DNA of 64,000 nucleotides from assembly GCA_032716605.1 (NCBI GenBank), contig CM064492.1:51739844-51803843 (forward strand), read 5' to 3'. Shown here piece by piece: positions 9,550-21,175 of this stretch. The stretch comes from Paralithodes platypus. Its lineage: Eukaryota; Arthropoda; Malacostraca; Decapoda; Lithodidae. Within the stretch, counting starts at the first letter, position 1, and each line of letters opens with the position of its first letter. The notes under the pieces were generated by a model, which did not search any database, was not told the DNA's origin, and worked only from the letters and a program-made list of their open reading frames with translations. A program made the position numbers and the translations under genes.

Positions 9550-12230
9550 ATACAGAATCCAAGCATTTTTTAGCAGAATTTGATATACCAGGATATAGTT
9601 TGTTTAAATATGACCGAACAAGTAGGAGGGGCGGCGGTATAGCAGTTTTTGTCAGTAGTTCATTAAAATGCTGTACTAAATCAGGTATTATGCTAAATAA
9701 TTATAACGAAAGTGTTTGGGTAGAGGTTAGCGAAGGTAGCGAGACCATAGTTATTGGAGTAATTTATAGACCACCAAATATGAGTAGAAATGAAGGTAAA
9801 TCTTTATGGCAGGAAGTGAAAATAGCATCAAGGTTTAGCAATGTGTGCATTATGGGGGATTTTAATTTTCCGAAGATAGATTGGCAGCATCAGATCAGCG
9901 ACTCAGATTCTGAGGAGTTTATTGAGGCGGTACAAGATAGTTTTTATTTCAATTCATTGACTCGCCGACTAGAGGTAATAATATCCTTGATTTAGTTCTC
10001 AGTAATAATGAACATATGATAAATAATGTTGAGATAGGGGACCAACTAGGAAATAGTGATCACAAATCTATTTATTTTAATATACAATGGACAGGAAATG
10101 CTAAAGAGAATTCGTCACTTATCCCAGATTTCAGAAAAGCCGATTATGGTGGGATAAGAAGAGCCTTAAGGGTGGACCCTATTGTTAAACAATTAAATCA
10201 GGATAAGCCAGAGTTAAGCTTGACAGCTACATATGAACAGTTTATTTCTTCACTTCACAATGCGCAAAATAAATATATCCCCAAAAGAAGATTTAGATCA
10301 ATACAGAACCAACCAAAATGGATGAATAATAAACTAATAGATCTTATAGGAAAAAGGAAATTAATATATAGAAAAATTAAGAAAGGTGAAACTCACCTAC
10401 TTATTTACTATCAGACTCTATCAAGGCAGGTCAAAAAGGAAATTAGGACAGCAAAAGGAAATTATTAAATAAGGATAGCCAATGACTCAAAAAATAACCC
10501 TAAAGCTTTTTACCAAATATATAAATCTAAAGTTAGAAATGTAATAGGCTTGTAATAGGTAATTAAAACTTCGATAGGAGAAATGACAGAAAATGATTTA
10601 GAAATGTGCAGTACATTAAATAGTCAGTTTCTATCCGTTTTCACTAATGAAAATTTGGCACAGATTCCAGAAGTCAGTAAGGTATATAGCGATAGTATAG
10701 AAAATAGGTTAAGTACGATTACTATGAGTAGAAATGATCTGCTTAAGGAAATTGACAGACTGAAGCCTCAGAAATCACCTGGTCCTGATGAGGTATAAGC
10801 TAGAGCATTAAAAGAATGCAGAGATGAGTTAAGTTACCCATTAACATTTCTTTTTAACAAGTCATTAGAAACAGGTATAGTTCCAGAAGCTTGGAAGCTT
10901 GCAAATGTAGTTCCGATCTTCAAAAAAGGTGATAAATCCATAGCATCAAATTATCGTCCCATTAGTCTCACTTCAATCATAGGAAAGCTACTAGAGTCAA
11001 TTATTACTAGGAAAATGAGAAACCACTTAGAAACATTTAACTTAATCAATTCTTCTCAGCATGGATTCACTCAGGGACGTTCTTGCCTTACTAATTTGCT
11101 TAGCTTTTTCTCAGAGGTATATGAAACAGTAGATAATGACAAATCATATGATATTATATATTTAGATTTCAGTAAAGCTTTCGACAGAGTCCCTCATGAG
11201 AGATTGATGAGAAAGGTTGAGGCGCAAGGAATAGGTGGGGCGTTGTTAGGATGGATTAGGTCATGGCTAATTGGTAGGAAGCAGAGAGTCAGCATAAATG
11301 GTACTAAGTCAGAGTAGGGATCAGTCAAGAGTGGTGTCCCCCAGCGATCTGTATTGTGTCCTCTGTTATTTATCATTTACATAAATGACCTTGATTTAGG
11401 TATAACTAGTAGGATAAGTAAATTCGCAGACGATACCAAAATAGGGAGACCAATAGATTCAGATAGCGACATAGAGTGCCTCCAAAGGGATCTAGATACC
11501 TTACACGAATGGTCAGTAAAGTGGCAGATGAATTTTAACATTGACAAATGCAAGGTATTAAAGATAGGGAAGACGAATACTAATGCAAAATATAAACTAG
11601 CTAATGCTGAATTAGAAAACTCAGACTGCGAGAAAGATTTGGGTGTTTGTTAGCAACGATTTGAAACCTAGAAAACAGTGTATAAGCGTACGTAACAAGG
11701 CAAACAGGATTCTGGGGTTCATCTCAAGGAGTGTGAGTAACAAAACTGCCGATGTTATCTTGAAACTTTACTTGTCATTAGTAAGACCTCATATGGATTA
11801 TGCTGTCCAATTTTGGTGTCCTTATTACAGAATGGATATAGATTCCTTGGAGAGAGTACAGCGAAGAATGACAAAAATTATTCATAATATTAGAAATCTA
11901 CCATATGAAGAAAGGTTGAACAAATTAGGCTTACATTCGTTAGAAAGATGCAGAGTTAGAGGGGATATGATGGAAGTGTTCAAGTGGTTCAGTGGGGTAA
12001 ATAAAGGAGACATGAAAAATGTACTGAAGCTCAGTGATAGCGAAAGAACTCGAACAAATGATAATATATTAGATAAATTTCGTGTCAGAAAAGATATAGG
12101 CAAATATTGGTTTGGTAACAGAGTTGTAGAGGGGTGGAATAGGCTACCAAGTGATATAGTGGGATCAAGAACGATAGGGAGCTTTAAGATAAAATTAGAT
12201 AGGCATATGGACGAGATGGGTTGGGTGTGA
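9550..12230 (+). pseudogene. LINE1: CR1-like non-LTR retrotransposon protein, broken
   Basis: A single endonuclease plus reverse-transcriptase protein can be followed across several frames. The endonuclease part (9555-10110) shows RRGGGIAVFV, GVIYRPP, GDFNFPKIDW and GNSDHKSIYF. A linker follows (10110-10580). The RT (10600-11700) shows PQKSPGPDEV, NYRPISLTS, QHGFTQGRSCLTNL, YLDFSKAFDRVPH and the catalytic FADDTK at about 11426. The C-terminal domain (11650-12230) shows VRPHMDYAVQFWCPYY, LERVQRR, PYEERLNKLGLHSLE and WNRLPSDIV. These blocks and their order match the CR1 clade. Frameshifts or stops occur near 9980, 10465, 10560, 10796, 11315 and 11645, so it cannot make the full protein. The 5' end is truncated inside the endonuclease. 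The last 195 codons are one clean frame, so decay is moderate. Confidence 0.88.
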
Positions 12231-12440
12231 GGGGGATCTACCAGGTGTGGGCCAATCGGTGCTCAGCAGACCCCGTTATCTTGTGTTAATCTCTGACCGT
12301 TTTGGTGGGGTCAGTACTCAAGGTATTAGTGAGTTGGGCCTATACTTGGGCCTTGTAATTGGGGTTGGGTGTGACAGGGATCTGCCTTGTATGGGCCGAT
12401 CGGCTTTTTGCAGACTCCCATTTTATTATGTTCTTATGTA
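12231..12440 (+). mobile_element. LINE1 3' UTR and tail
   Basis: Runs from the stop to GATCTGCCTTGTATGGGCCG, then CTTTTTGCAGACTCCC and the tail ATTATGTTCTTATGT. A near-copy of part of the UTR occurs twice within it (GATCT.CC..GTGGGCC/ATGGGCCGATCGG). AATTAAT left of the LINE and AATTTAT right of it may be a slightly eroded target duplication. Confidence 0.8.
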
Positions 12441-12510
12441 ATTTATTTAAGGATTCACAAGACTGACCACTCAACTTGTCCGTCCGACTCCGAGGCCCTG
12501 TATGTGTCCT
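12441..12510. repeat. Dispersed repeat E, right part
   Basis: GACCACTCAACTTG.CCGTCCGACTCCGAGG continues the repeat cut by LINE1. The uninterrupted form is seen at 57113-57275 and 59197-59350. Confidence 0.75.
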
Positions 12511-12701
12511 TTTAGCACTAATTTTCTACAGGTGTGAGGCTAGTTCATCCACTAACCTGCTTCACCCTCACGTAAGCAATACGGATTTGTATAAGACTTA
12601 CTCCCCTAGACGGGTTGCCGACCAAAGATGACAAGTCCCATCCACTCGGAATATGCACCAGATAAAACCAAAATATTCTGGTAAAACTGGACAGCTTTTA
12701 A

Positions 12702-13063
12702 GGGGGCAGTGGCCGGTTTTTTGAGCTATTAATTAATTTGTTCATTTATTTTTGAGTTTCCTCGCTAGACCTCCATCAAGCTTAGAAATACTTTCCCTAG
12801 ACCACCCTTCAAGATAAATTTGTTCATTTTTCAGCAGAAAAATGTCCCAGCCGAAGGCCGGATTATCTTAAAATTACAGGCTCGCTATCACTCGCCAGGA
12901 AAAAAACGACACGTAAATGGCACGAAAAAAAATAATATTGACAACAAAATGGGGCGAAAGGTATTAAAATCGACAAACTAATGGAAGGAATGTCTTAAAA
13001 TCTCAAAACTAATATGCTAAACACGAGGGAGAAGGAGGTCCATAAAAAGCGAGTAGTACCCCC
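12702..13063 (-). mobile_element. TTAA element family B, copy 3
   Basis: Left TTAA at 12698-12701; right border decayed to TTAT. The family landmarks appear inverted: CCTCGCTAGACCTCCATCAA, GCCGAAGGCCGG, GGCTCGCTATCACTCGCCAG. Confidence 0.8.
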
Positions 13064-13244
13064 TTATAATAGACTTTCTCCTTCGGGTTCCCAGGTGCAG
13101 GTTTTTGTTGTGTTTTGCATATTCCCCGGAACAGTTTCTCCACCAAAATGTGCAAATACTTAGCCCCGAGGAAATTATTTTTCGCTAGGCTAACCCTAAT
13201 CTAATTTCACACTGCACAAACTAGATTAATCAACTGTATAATGG

Positions 13245-13783
13245 GGCGAGGAATTTATACAGGTTTTCCGACGGTGGTGGTGGTATGAGGCAGTGAGGGG
13301 GGGGGGGTGAATTGGAAATGAGGAGGACGAGGAGAGGAAAGAGGAACGGGAGGAGAGGGGAAGAGGATGAGGGAGAGGAAGAAGAGGAGAGAGAGAGAGA
13401 TGAATAGGAGGAGTAGTGGGAGGAAAGAAAGAGGAGGAAGAGGTGGATGATGAGAGGGAGAGGAAGAGGAGGAGGAGAAAGGGGAAGGCAAGGAAGGGGA
13501 AGAGGAGGAAGAGATGTGTGACGAGGAGGGGTAAGAAGAAGGAGGAGAAGGGGTATGAAAGAAAGAGGTATAGAAGGAGGAGGAAGATGTGGATGAAGAG
13601 GAGGGAGAGAGTAAGAGGAGGAGAAGAAAGGGGGAACAAAAGGAGAAGGAAAGGAAGAGGAGTAGGAAGTGGAGGAACAAGACGAGGAGGGGGAAAAGAA
13701 AGGGGTGAAAGTAGGTGAAAAATGAAGAGGAAGATGAGGAGGGGGAATAAGAGGTGAAGAAGAGGGAGACGAAGAAGAAAGAA
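13245..13783. repeat. Purine-rich (GGA/GAA)n tract
   Basis: Over 500 bp of almost pure purine on the plus strand, with imperfect GGA, GAGGAA and GAA units and a G-run near 13298. It can form triplex (H-DNA) structures. The long overlapping frames on both strands are low-complexity artefacts. It abuts the LINE2 tail at 13784. Confidence 0.9.
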
Positions 13784-16745
13784 AGGAGTACAAAGGAGTA
13801 CAAAGGAGTACAAAGGAAATCAAGCAACAACAGATCTAGTGACCCTTCTAGGTTGCTTGTCCTCCAAAACAATGAGGATCAAGTGTCCAAACAGTGGTTT
13901 AGAGTGGGTAAGGGAACATTGGAAAGGGAATTACTGCCCTGGAACTAATGTCCGTGGCAGGATTAGGAAGTTAGTAGGGGACAGATGGGTTAGTAACGGA
14001 GGGGGGGATAAAATAAAGTTATTCATTTACAAACGCAGTCAGTCGCGGGTTTGATGCGAGATATTTGTCTAGGCGGAGTTTAAATGAATCACGGTGTGAT
14101 GCCAGTCTATACGTGTTCGGGGAAGCCCATTCCACAAGTTGACAACTCGATTTGAAGAAGAAATTCTTAGATTCGTGTGAGTTAAAAGATTTACCCAATA
14201 ATTTTGCAACCGTTTCCCCGCGTGTAATAGATTGGTCAATAGTGAAGTACTTACTACAGTTCATATTTGTCCGATGCCTTTGATGATTTTGAACACTTGA
14301 ATTAAGTCATTAAGTACCTTAACTTGCCGCTGGGTTAAAGGAAAGTAGATTTAATTCTCTAAGACGCTGCTCTTCGTTATGGTTTTTGCTGCCCCCTTTA
14401 GGCTAGGTTCCACCGCTCATTTTGGTAACTCTACGTTGAAATCACTCGTTCTAGCTTTGTTTATAGCTTTTTGGTAATAAGGGCACCAGGATTTTGAACG
14501 CAGTATTCCAGAAGAGGGCGGACTAAGGAATTGTAAAGGGTTAGAAGGATAACTTCTTTGAATTTATGCTCAAATGACCTGACCTATAAAGCCAATTATT
14601 TTTGTTTGCCTTCTTAAAACAACTTCTGAACATTGTTTGACTCTCGGTTTTAGGTTACTCGACGATATTGTTACTCCCAGATCGGTTTCTCTGTGTTACA
14701 TTCTTAAGCTGAGTGCCATTCACGAACTAGTTTGCTTTCTCATTTAGGTATCCGATATGTAGTACTTTACATTTATCCGCATTTGAACTCATTTGCCAAA
14801 TTTGGGCCCCAACATGACAATTTATCTCAGATTGTGTTGCATATCGTCAACTTGTTCTTTTGAGAGTACGCTATTTGCAATTTTTTGTATCGTCAGCAAA
14901 TTTTGAGATTTGTACAGGTGAGACCCTCATCTATGTCGTTTTTGATGTAAATTAGAAAGAGAATTGGTCCTAGTACCGATCCCTGGGTACCCCGGTACTT
15001 ACATTGGTCCATTTTGATGCCTTAACCGTTTATGAACTACTCTTTGCTTTCTGTCGCTGAGAGGAGCCAATTTTCTATCCATTTCAACACACCGTCTTGT
15101 ATTCCTGCGCTTTTAGTTTTAGCAGTCAACGTTTGTGGGGAACTTTGTCAAAGGCCTTTTGAAAATCAAGGTATAATATCTACAGCTTTACTCTCCATTT
15201 CGTAGAGGTTGAGGATATCGTGGAAGAAGTCTAAGAGGTTTGTTTAAAACATGAACGTTTTTTACGAAAGCCGTGTGAGTATCGCTTTAAGTATGTTTAT
15301 TTTTTTTCCCTCTAAGTGATTTACGAGTCTGTCTCGTATGACCGTTTTCCTAGCATTTTACATACAACTGAGAGTTTAAGCTAATTGGACGATAGTTACT
15401 GGGTAGGGATTTGCTGCCTTTTTTTGAATATCGGTGTTACGTTGGCTAGCTTCCACTGATCGGGCATAGTTCCAAGACTGCAAGGATTTATTGAATAGTA
15501 AAATGTCAGTGGTTTAGAGAGCTCATCCTTTTAGTCTTCCTTTAGAACTCTAGGCGAGATTGTATCAGGTCCAGGCGTTTTATTTAAAACCTTGAGTTTA
15601 TCTAAACAATTCAATACTTCTCTCTCTGTAAACGGTGATATTGCTTAGAAAACATATGAATTATCAATCTGAATCGGCGATGGTGTAGGGATATCACTGA
15701 GGTCTTTTTTTGTAAAAACTTGATGCAAAGAAGGTATTGAGGGCATTACTCATTTGTTCTTCGTCTTTGGTGTATTCTCCATTTTCATCCACTAACGGTC
15801 CAACAGTTGGAGGAACAACTTTTTTCTTTCTGGATATAACTATAGAATTCTTTCGGGTTTGTTTACTTTGATTCGCAATATGTAACTCTAAGGTCTTTTT
15901 ACTTTGCTTAAATTAACTTTTGGCTTTGTGTCGTAGCTCTACAAATTTTTCAGCCGTTCTATCGTCATTTTGTGAGGATTTTAATCTATCATTAGCAAAT
16001 TTTTTAGCAAGCAGGCAGTTTGAAATATCTTTATTCCGCCATTTGGGCTTATATTATGGCCTGGACGCCGAGTTTTCGATGGTATGCAGTCTTGCACTGG
16101 CTTTTTAGGTAAGTGGCTTCGAATAACTTCCAAGATGTATTTATGGCGTTATTGTGAATTAAAAAGCTCCAGTCAGTTTCTTTAAAACATAGCTCTAAGT
16201 TTATGGAAGTTTGCTTTCTTGAAATTAGGGACTTTTTCGATGCTACTATTTTGGTTCGTTACTAGTAAACTTTAAAGTGAAAGTTATCGTACGATGTTGT
16301 CGCTGTTACTGAATTAATCAACCAACATTCAAATTCTCTATTAATTCTTCTTTTGTTGCAAGTACAATGTCAAGAACGTTATTACCACGGGTCGGCGTTC
16401 CAACAAATTGATAAAGCGAACTCTCTTGCAAGTTCGTATACAAGTCATGTCCGGAGTGTGAAGTAAGAGTATCGCCCCACTTGGTCACAGGTAAATTAAA
16501 GTCACCAAAAATTACGGTATCTTGCGAGTTACTTACATCTGCAATTTGTTCGTAAATATCTCGGTCAGTTTGCACTGATTGAGCTGGAGGTCTGTATATT
16601 AATGCAAGTATTATTTTGGTCCCCCCCCCCTACCTTAGTTATTCTTTATTAGCACAAAAGATGCGTCGACGTTCACAATTTGAGGTTTTGACAAGAGGGT
16701 AGGGTTAAGACTTTCTTTGATATAAAGTAAAAAAGGAAGAGGATT
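13784..16745 (-). pseudogene. LINE2: CR1-like retrotransposon, near full length, decayed
   Basis: Read on the minus strand, an endonuclease piece at 16318-16575 has VIFGDFNLPVTKWGD and TPTRGNNVLDIVLA. A heavily frameshifted linker and RT follow (16300-14300), with the catalytic FADD preserved at 14889-14900. The C-terminal domain at 14264-14019 ends FKLRLDKYLASNPRLTAFVNE. The 3' UTR (14018-13816) contains GACCCTTCTAGGTTGCTTG (plus-strand reading). The element ends in three or more copies of a 10-bp tail read as GGAGTACAAA on the plus strand. Numerous one-base indels, many in homopolymers, destroy the frame. The same family occurs at 7.3, 17.36, 19.5/26.3, 27.4, 34.3 and 45.8 kb. Upstream of the endonuclease a purine tract begins at about 16735. 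Confidence 0.85.
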
Positions 16746-16840
16746 AGGAGGTGAAGAAGGAAGAGGAAGATTAGGAGGGGGAGAAGAAGGAGAAAGACAG
16801 GAATAGGAGGAGGAGAAGGAGGAGGAAGACGTGAATTCAC
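16735..16840. repeat. Purine-rich (GGA)n tract
   Basis: Plus-strand GGA/GAAGAGG repeats directly beyond the 5' side of the minus-strand LINE2. Confidence 0.85.
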
Positions 16841-17204
16841 AGATAAATGTTTGTCAGAATTAGGAAAAAACAAAATAGATTTATGAACCTTATGAATGAG
16901 GTAAACAGTTTATATACAATATAAAGTATTGAAACCGAATGTTTGCAAAATAACCCGTACAATTGGCTTTTAACTCGACAAAGTCCGCATTAATGAAGAC
17001 AAAGGTAAGCATTGGTATGGAAGTAGGTTTGTTGATATGTGGGATAGATCACCATAGTACTCTAATTAGCTCAGAAACGGTGGAAATTAAGCTTCAAACG
17101 AATATATATATATATATAACAATATATAACTTTAATTGATATTGTTCTTAATATTAACACCAATAACCCCCAAATTGAATTAATATCAGGAATTCGTCAA
17201 TGAC

Positions 17205-17280
17205 TGATATTGGTTGGGTGTGAAAGGGATCTGCCCCGTATGGGCCCTCTGCATATTTCCGTGTTCTTATGTTCTTATGG
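17205..17280 (+). mobile_element. LINE1 3'-end fragment
   Basis: GGTTGGGTGTGAAAGGGATC, then TGCCCCGTATGGGCC, ending in the tail TTCTTATGTTCTTATGG. Same tail as LINE1 at 12.4 kb. Confidence 0.75.
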
Positions 17281-17307
17281 TTTCAGGCGGTGCTAGGGAG
17301 CCCTGTA

Positions 17308-17330
17308 AAGGGGGGGGGGGGGGGGGGGGC
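17308..17330. repeat. Poly-G run
   Basis: More than 20 consecutive G residues on the plus strand. Such a run is also a common place for sequencing or assembly error. Confidence 0.9.
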
Positions 17331-17357
17331 TAAATTGGGAACGAAATTAACAATAAA

Positions 17358-17430
17358 GAGGAATACAAGGGAATACAAAGGACTTACAAACTGCAACAGA
17401 CCTATTGGTCCTTACGGGGCAGTTTGAATA
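17358..17430 (-). mobile_element. LINE2-type 3' UTR end, divergent
   Basis: The plus strand reads GGAATACAAGGGAATACAAA, the tail-like repeat, then CAGACCTATTGGTCCTTACG and GGCAGTTTGA. This is the hairpin-like motif found near the 3' end of LINE2 copies. It passes directly into a purine tract. Confidence 0.6.
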
Positions 17431-18240
17431 GGAGGAGGAGGAAGAGGAAGATGTGATGGACAAGAGATGAAGCCGAAGAAGGGGGAGGAGGAGGACAAGG
17501 AAGAAAGAATGAAGAATGGGAGGAAGAAGTAACGTGAAAGAGAGGAGGAAGATAAGGAGGAGGAGAAGAAGGAAGAGGGAATGAATAAGAGGAGGAGGAG
17601 AAGGAAGGGAAAATGAAGAAGAGGAGGAGGAGGAGAAAGAAGAGAGAATGAAGAAGAGGAGGAATGAGAGATAGAAGAGGGATAGGGAAATAAATAGGAG
17701 GAGGAGGAGGGGAAGAAAGACAAATGAAGGAGAAGGAAAACAGGGGAAAGATGAAGAGGAGAAGGGAGAGAAGACAAAATAAGTAGAAAAACAAACGGAG
17801 GAAAAGAAACATGAAGTAGAGAAGGAAGAAGAGGAGAAAAGGAGAGAAGACAAAAGGAGGAGAAAAACAAATGCAGAGGGGAAGGGAGAGAAGACAAAAG
17901 AAGGAGACAGACAAATGAAGGCAAAGAAAATAAAGGAAAAACAAAAGGAGAAGGGAAAGAAGACAAAATAAGGAGAGAGCCAAATGGAGAAAACAAATTA
18001 AAGATAAACAAGAAGAGGAGAAGAGAGAGAAGACAAAATGAGAAAGATAAATGGAGGAAAAGGAAAATGAAGGAGAAAAAAGAAGAGGAGAAGGGAGAGA
18101 AGACAAAAGAAAGATATAAACATGTGTTAAGAAAGCGAAAAGGAGAATGGAGGGGAAGATAAAAGGAGAGAAAATATGTGATAGAGTAAGAAATTGGGTA
18201 AAACAAGTATACAAATTTCACAAAATATTTATATAAGAAC
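17420..18240. repeat. Purine-rich (GGA/GAAA)n tract
   Basis: About 800 bp of strand-asymmetric purine DNA, GGA-rich at the left and GAGAAGACAAAA-type (about 60-bp loose period) at the right. Three minus-strand frames of up to 289 codons are Ser/Phe/Leu/Pro low-complexity and are not genes. Confidence 0.9.
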
Positions 18241-18423
18241 AAAAACAAAAATAAATAAATAAATATATAAATAATGGCCAAGTAAGAGGAAGAGGAGAAG
18301 AGGACTAAACGTTAATGAAAATTGTGATAATATTGGGAAGACAAAGAAAACGGTAAGTGCGGAAAGGATATGAGATGGCAAAACGGAAGGGATGAATAAT
18401 GACAAAATTGTGAAGCAAATTAT

Positions 18424-18490
18424 TGGGGGGGAGGGGGGGGGGGGGGGGGGGGAGGGGGAGAGAGCTATGAATTATGAAAAAAAAAAAAAC
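18424..18490. repeat. Poly-G and poly-A runs
   Basis: G-run of about 30 interrupted by single A residues, followed by a run of A. Confidence 0.85.
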
Positions 18491-18644
18491 CCAAAAAGAT
18501 AGATACACATTCTATTACCAAAAAACAACATACGCAGGAGGAAAAAGGCAAATATTTAATATGGAAATGTTCAATAAATATAATTCAAAATTATAAATAC
18601 CGTAATAAGCTAAATTACAAATAACGCAATGTAAACCTGATATA

Positions 18645-19173
18645 GGGGAGGTGTGGTGGAGTGGTCTTGCCACTGGCCTGGTAATCCAAAGGTCCCGGGT
18701 TCAAATCCTGATGTATCAATGGGAAGATATTATTGGGATGGAATTTGTGCTGTACCTGGTATCAGTGCATTACCACAAGCCCACCGAAACGTCAATAAAA
18801 TACCCTCATTGTTCCCTGATTAAATAGCACTGTATGAATATTCCCATATTCAAAATATGCTATAGGGGTGCAATGCCTGGTGAGTTATCTGCTCAACAGG
18901 TGGCGTTGTGTGTGTGTAAGTGTGAGAGTCCGAGTGTAGGGGATGAGACAGTGAAGCACGGGAACGAGGTGGCTTCAGAGATGGGGTCGTTTTGGGCCAT
19001 GAGTGAGCACCGTGCCTCATGTGAAGGCAAGATGGCAGGTGCTCGTTGTACTCTACGTGCTTCACATGTCTCACTCCCTAGACTGGAACAAGACCTCACG
19101 GGCTTCACTGTTCATTGTAAAGCGGTGAATGTTAAGGCTCTCAGCCTATGCCCGAGAGGAAGTAAGTTGGAAT
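18645..19173 (+). mobile_element. tRNA-derived SINE, copy a
   Basis: The head has pol III promoter elements: box A TGGTGGAGTGG at 18654-18664 and box B GGTTCAAATCC at 18698-18708. A tRNA-unrelated body of about 400 bp ends CTATGCCCGAGAGGAAG, then an A-rich tail. A near-identical copy lies at 37.5 kb and a diverged inverted one at 31.5-32.0 kb. Open frames inside it are incidental. Confidence 0.88.
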
Positions 19174-19311
19174 AAAAAAAAATAAAAAATAAAAAAATAA
19201 CACTAGAACATTTATTCCATCATCAAAGTGGTCTGCTAGGTTATGGAGTAATCATAATAAATAATTACATCAAAAAAAATAATCCATTTTCATTCTACTT
19301 CCAATACTATA

Positions 19312-19440
19312 CTCGGTTTCCTCTCAGCTGACGATAAATCGAATCCCTTATTAGCTCATTTACCGACACTAATGACAAAATTTGAAACTACTGTCTCTGC
19401 ATCATATTAAGACCAAGTTTATATAATCAGCACTGTTAAG
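19312..19440. mobile_element. Family H repeat, partial copy
   Basis: Contains CTCAGCTGACGATAAATCGA, TGCATCATATTAAGACCAAG. The left part matches the family and the right end is missing. Confidence 0.5.
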
Positions 19441-19454
19441 TTACGAGCGGGGTT

Positions 19455-21171
19455 TGAACCCATAACATAAATTATTCGAAACCACTTACCTAAAAGAAGT
19501 GCAGGACTGCATACCATCGAAAATACGGCGTCCAGGCCTTAATAATAAGCCCAAATGGTGGAATAAAGATATTTCAAACTGTCTGCTTGCTAAAAAGTTT
19601 GCTAATGATAGATTAAAATCCTTACAAAATGACGAAGAACGGGTGAAATTTGTAGAGCTACGACGCAAAGCCAAAAAGTTAATTAAGCAAAGTAAAAAGA
19701 CCCTGGAGTTACATGTTGCGAATCAAAGTAAAATCCGAAAGAATTCTATAATTATATCAGAAAAAAAAAAGTAGTTACTTCAACTGTTGGACCGTTAGTC
19801 GATGAAAATGGAGAATACACCAAAGACGAAGTACAAATGAGTAATGCCCTCAATACCTTCTTTGCATCAGTTTTTACAACGGAAGACCTCAGTAATATCC
19901 CTACACCATCGCCGATTCAGATTGATAATTCAGATGTTCTAAGCAATATCACCGTTACAGAGAGAGAAGTATTGAATTGTTTAGATAAACTCAAGGTAAA
20001 TAAAACGCCTGGACCTGATAAAATCTCACCTAGAGTCCTAAAGGAAGCTAAGGATGAGCTCTCCAAACCATTGACATTGCTATTTAATAAATCCTTGCAG
20101 TCTAGAAATATGCCTGATCAGTGGAAGCTAGCCAACGTAACACCGATACTCAAAAAAGGCAGCAAATCCCTACCCAGTAACTATCGTCCAATTAGCTTAA
20201 CCTCAGTTGTATGTAAAATGTTCGAAACACTTATAAGAGACAGACTCGTAAATCATTTAGAGGAAAATAACATACTTAAAGATACTCAACACGGCTTTCG
20301 TAAAAAACGTTCCTGTTTAACAAACCTCTTAGACTTCTTCCACGATATCCTCAACCTCTACGATGAGAGTAAAGCTGTAGATATTATATACCTTGATTTT
20401 CAAAAGGCCTTTGACAAAGTTCCCCACAAACGTTTACTGCTAAAACTAAATGTGCATGGAATACAAGATGGAGTGTTGAAATGGATAGAAAATTGGCTCA
20501 GCGACAGAAAGCAAAGAGTAGTCATAAACGGTAAGGCATCTAAATGGACCAATGTAAGTAGCGGGGTACCCCAGGGATTGGTACTAGGACCAATTCTCTT
20601 TCTAATTTACATCAACGACATAGATGAGGGTCTCGCCTGTACAATCTCAAAATTTGCTGACGATACAAAAATTGCAAATAGCGTACTCTCAAAAGAACAA
20701 GTTGACGATATGCAACACAATCTAGATAAGTTGTCATGTTGGGCCCAAATTTGGCAAATGAGTTTCAATGCGGATAAATGTAAAGTACTACATATCGAAT
20801 ACCAAAATGAGAAAGCAAACTATTTGATAAATGGCACTCAGCTTAAGAATGTAAACAGAGAAACCGATCTGGGAGTAACAATATCGAGTAACCTAAAACC
20901 GAGTCAACAATGTTCAGAAGTTGTTAAGAAGGCAAACAAAATAATTGGCTTTATAGGCAGGTCATTTCAGCATAAATCCAAAGACGTTATCCTAACCCTT
21001 TACAATTCCTTAGTCCGCCCTCTTCTTGAATACTGCGTTCAATCCTGGTGCCCTTATTACCAAAAAGATAGAGACAAGTTATAACGAGTTCAACGTAGAG
21101 TTCCCAAAATGATACCTAGCCTAAATAACAAACCATACGAGGAGCGTCTTAGACAATTAAATCTATTTCCT
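19455..21171 (+). pseudogene. LINE2 RT, upstream part of a split copy
   Basis: The linker frame (19499-19774) contains NKPKWWNKDISN. After a frameshift in an A-run, a 415-codon frame (19837-21084) holds the RT core. It shows KVNKTPGPDKISP, LANVTPILKKGSK, NYRPISLTSVV, TQHGFRKKRSCLTNL, IIYLDFQKAFDKVPH, SGVPQGLVLGPILFLIYIND, the catalytic FADDTK at 20653-20664, and WQMSFNADKCKVLHI. A GAA-to-TAA change at 21082 stops it just before RVQRR. The protein then continues to NKPYEERLRQLNLFPL, where a TTAA element cuts it at 21172. The remainder resumes at 26259. The RT domain is otherwise complete and has few lesions, so this copy is relatively young. Confidence 0.9.
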
Positions 21172-21175
21172 TTAA

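Noticed and set aside
13226..13872. Overlapping frames of about 200 codons on both strands
   Set aside because: Same artefact of a (GGA)n tract.
17347..18281. Three long overlapping minus-strand frames (168-289 codons)
   Set aside because: All three frames of a pyrimidine-rich strand are open at once, a low-complexity effect. The content is Ser/Phe/Leu/Pro runs.
18645..18720. Functional tRNA gene
   Set aside because: Box A and box B are present, but the acceptor and anticodon stems do not form and the sequence continues into a repeated body with an A-rich tail, so it is a SINE.
19837..21084. Active LINE with intact RT
   Set aside because: The RT core is clean, but a stop replaces Glu before RVQRR, the endonuclease is missing, and a 5-kb insertion removes the C-terminus.
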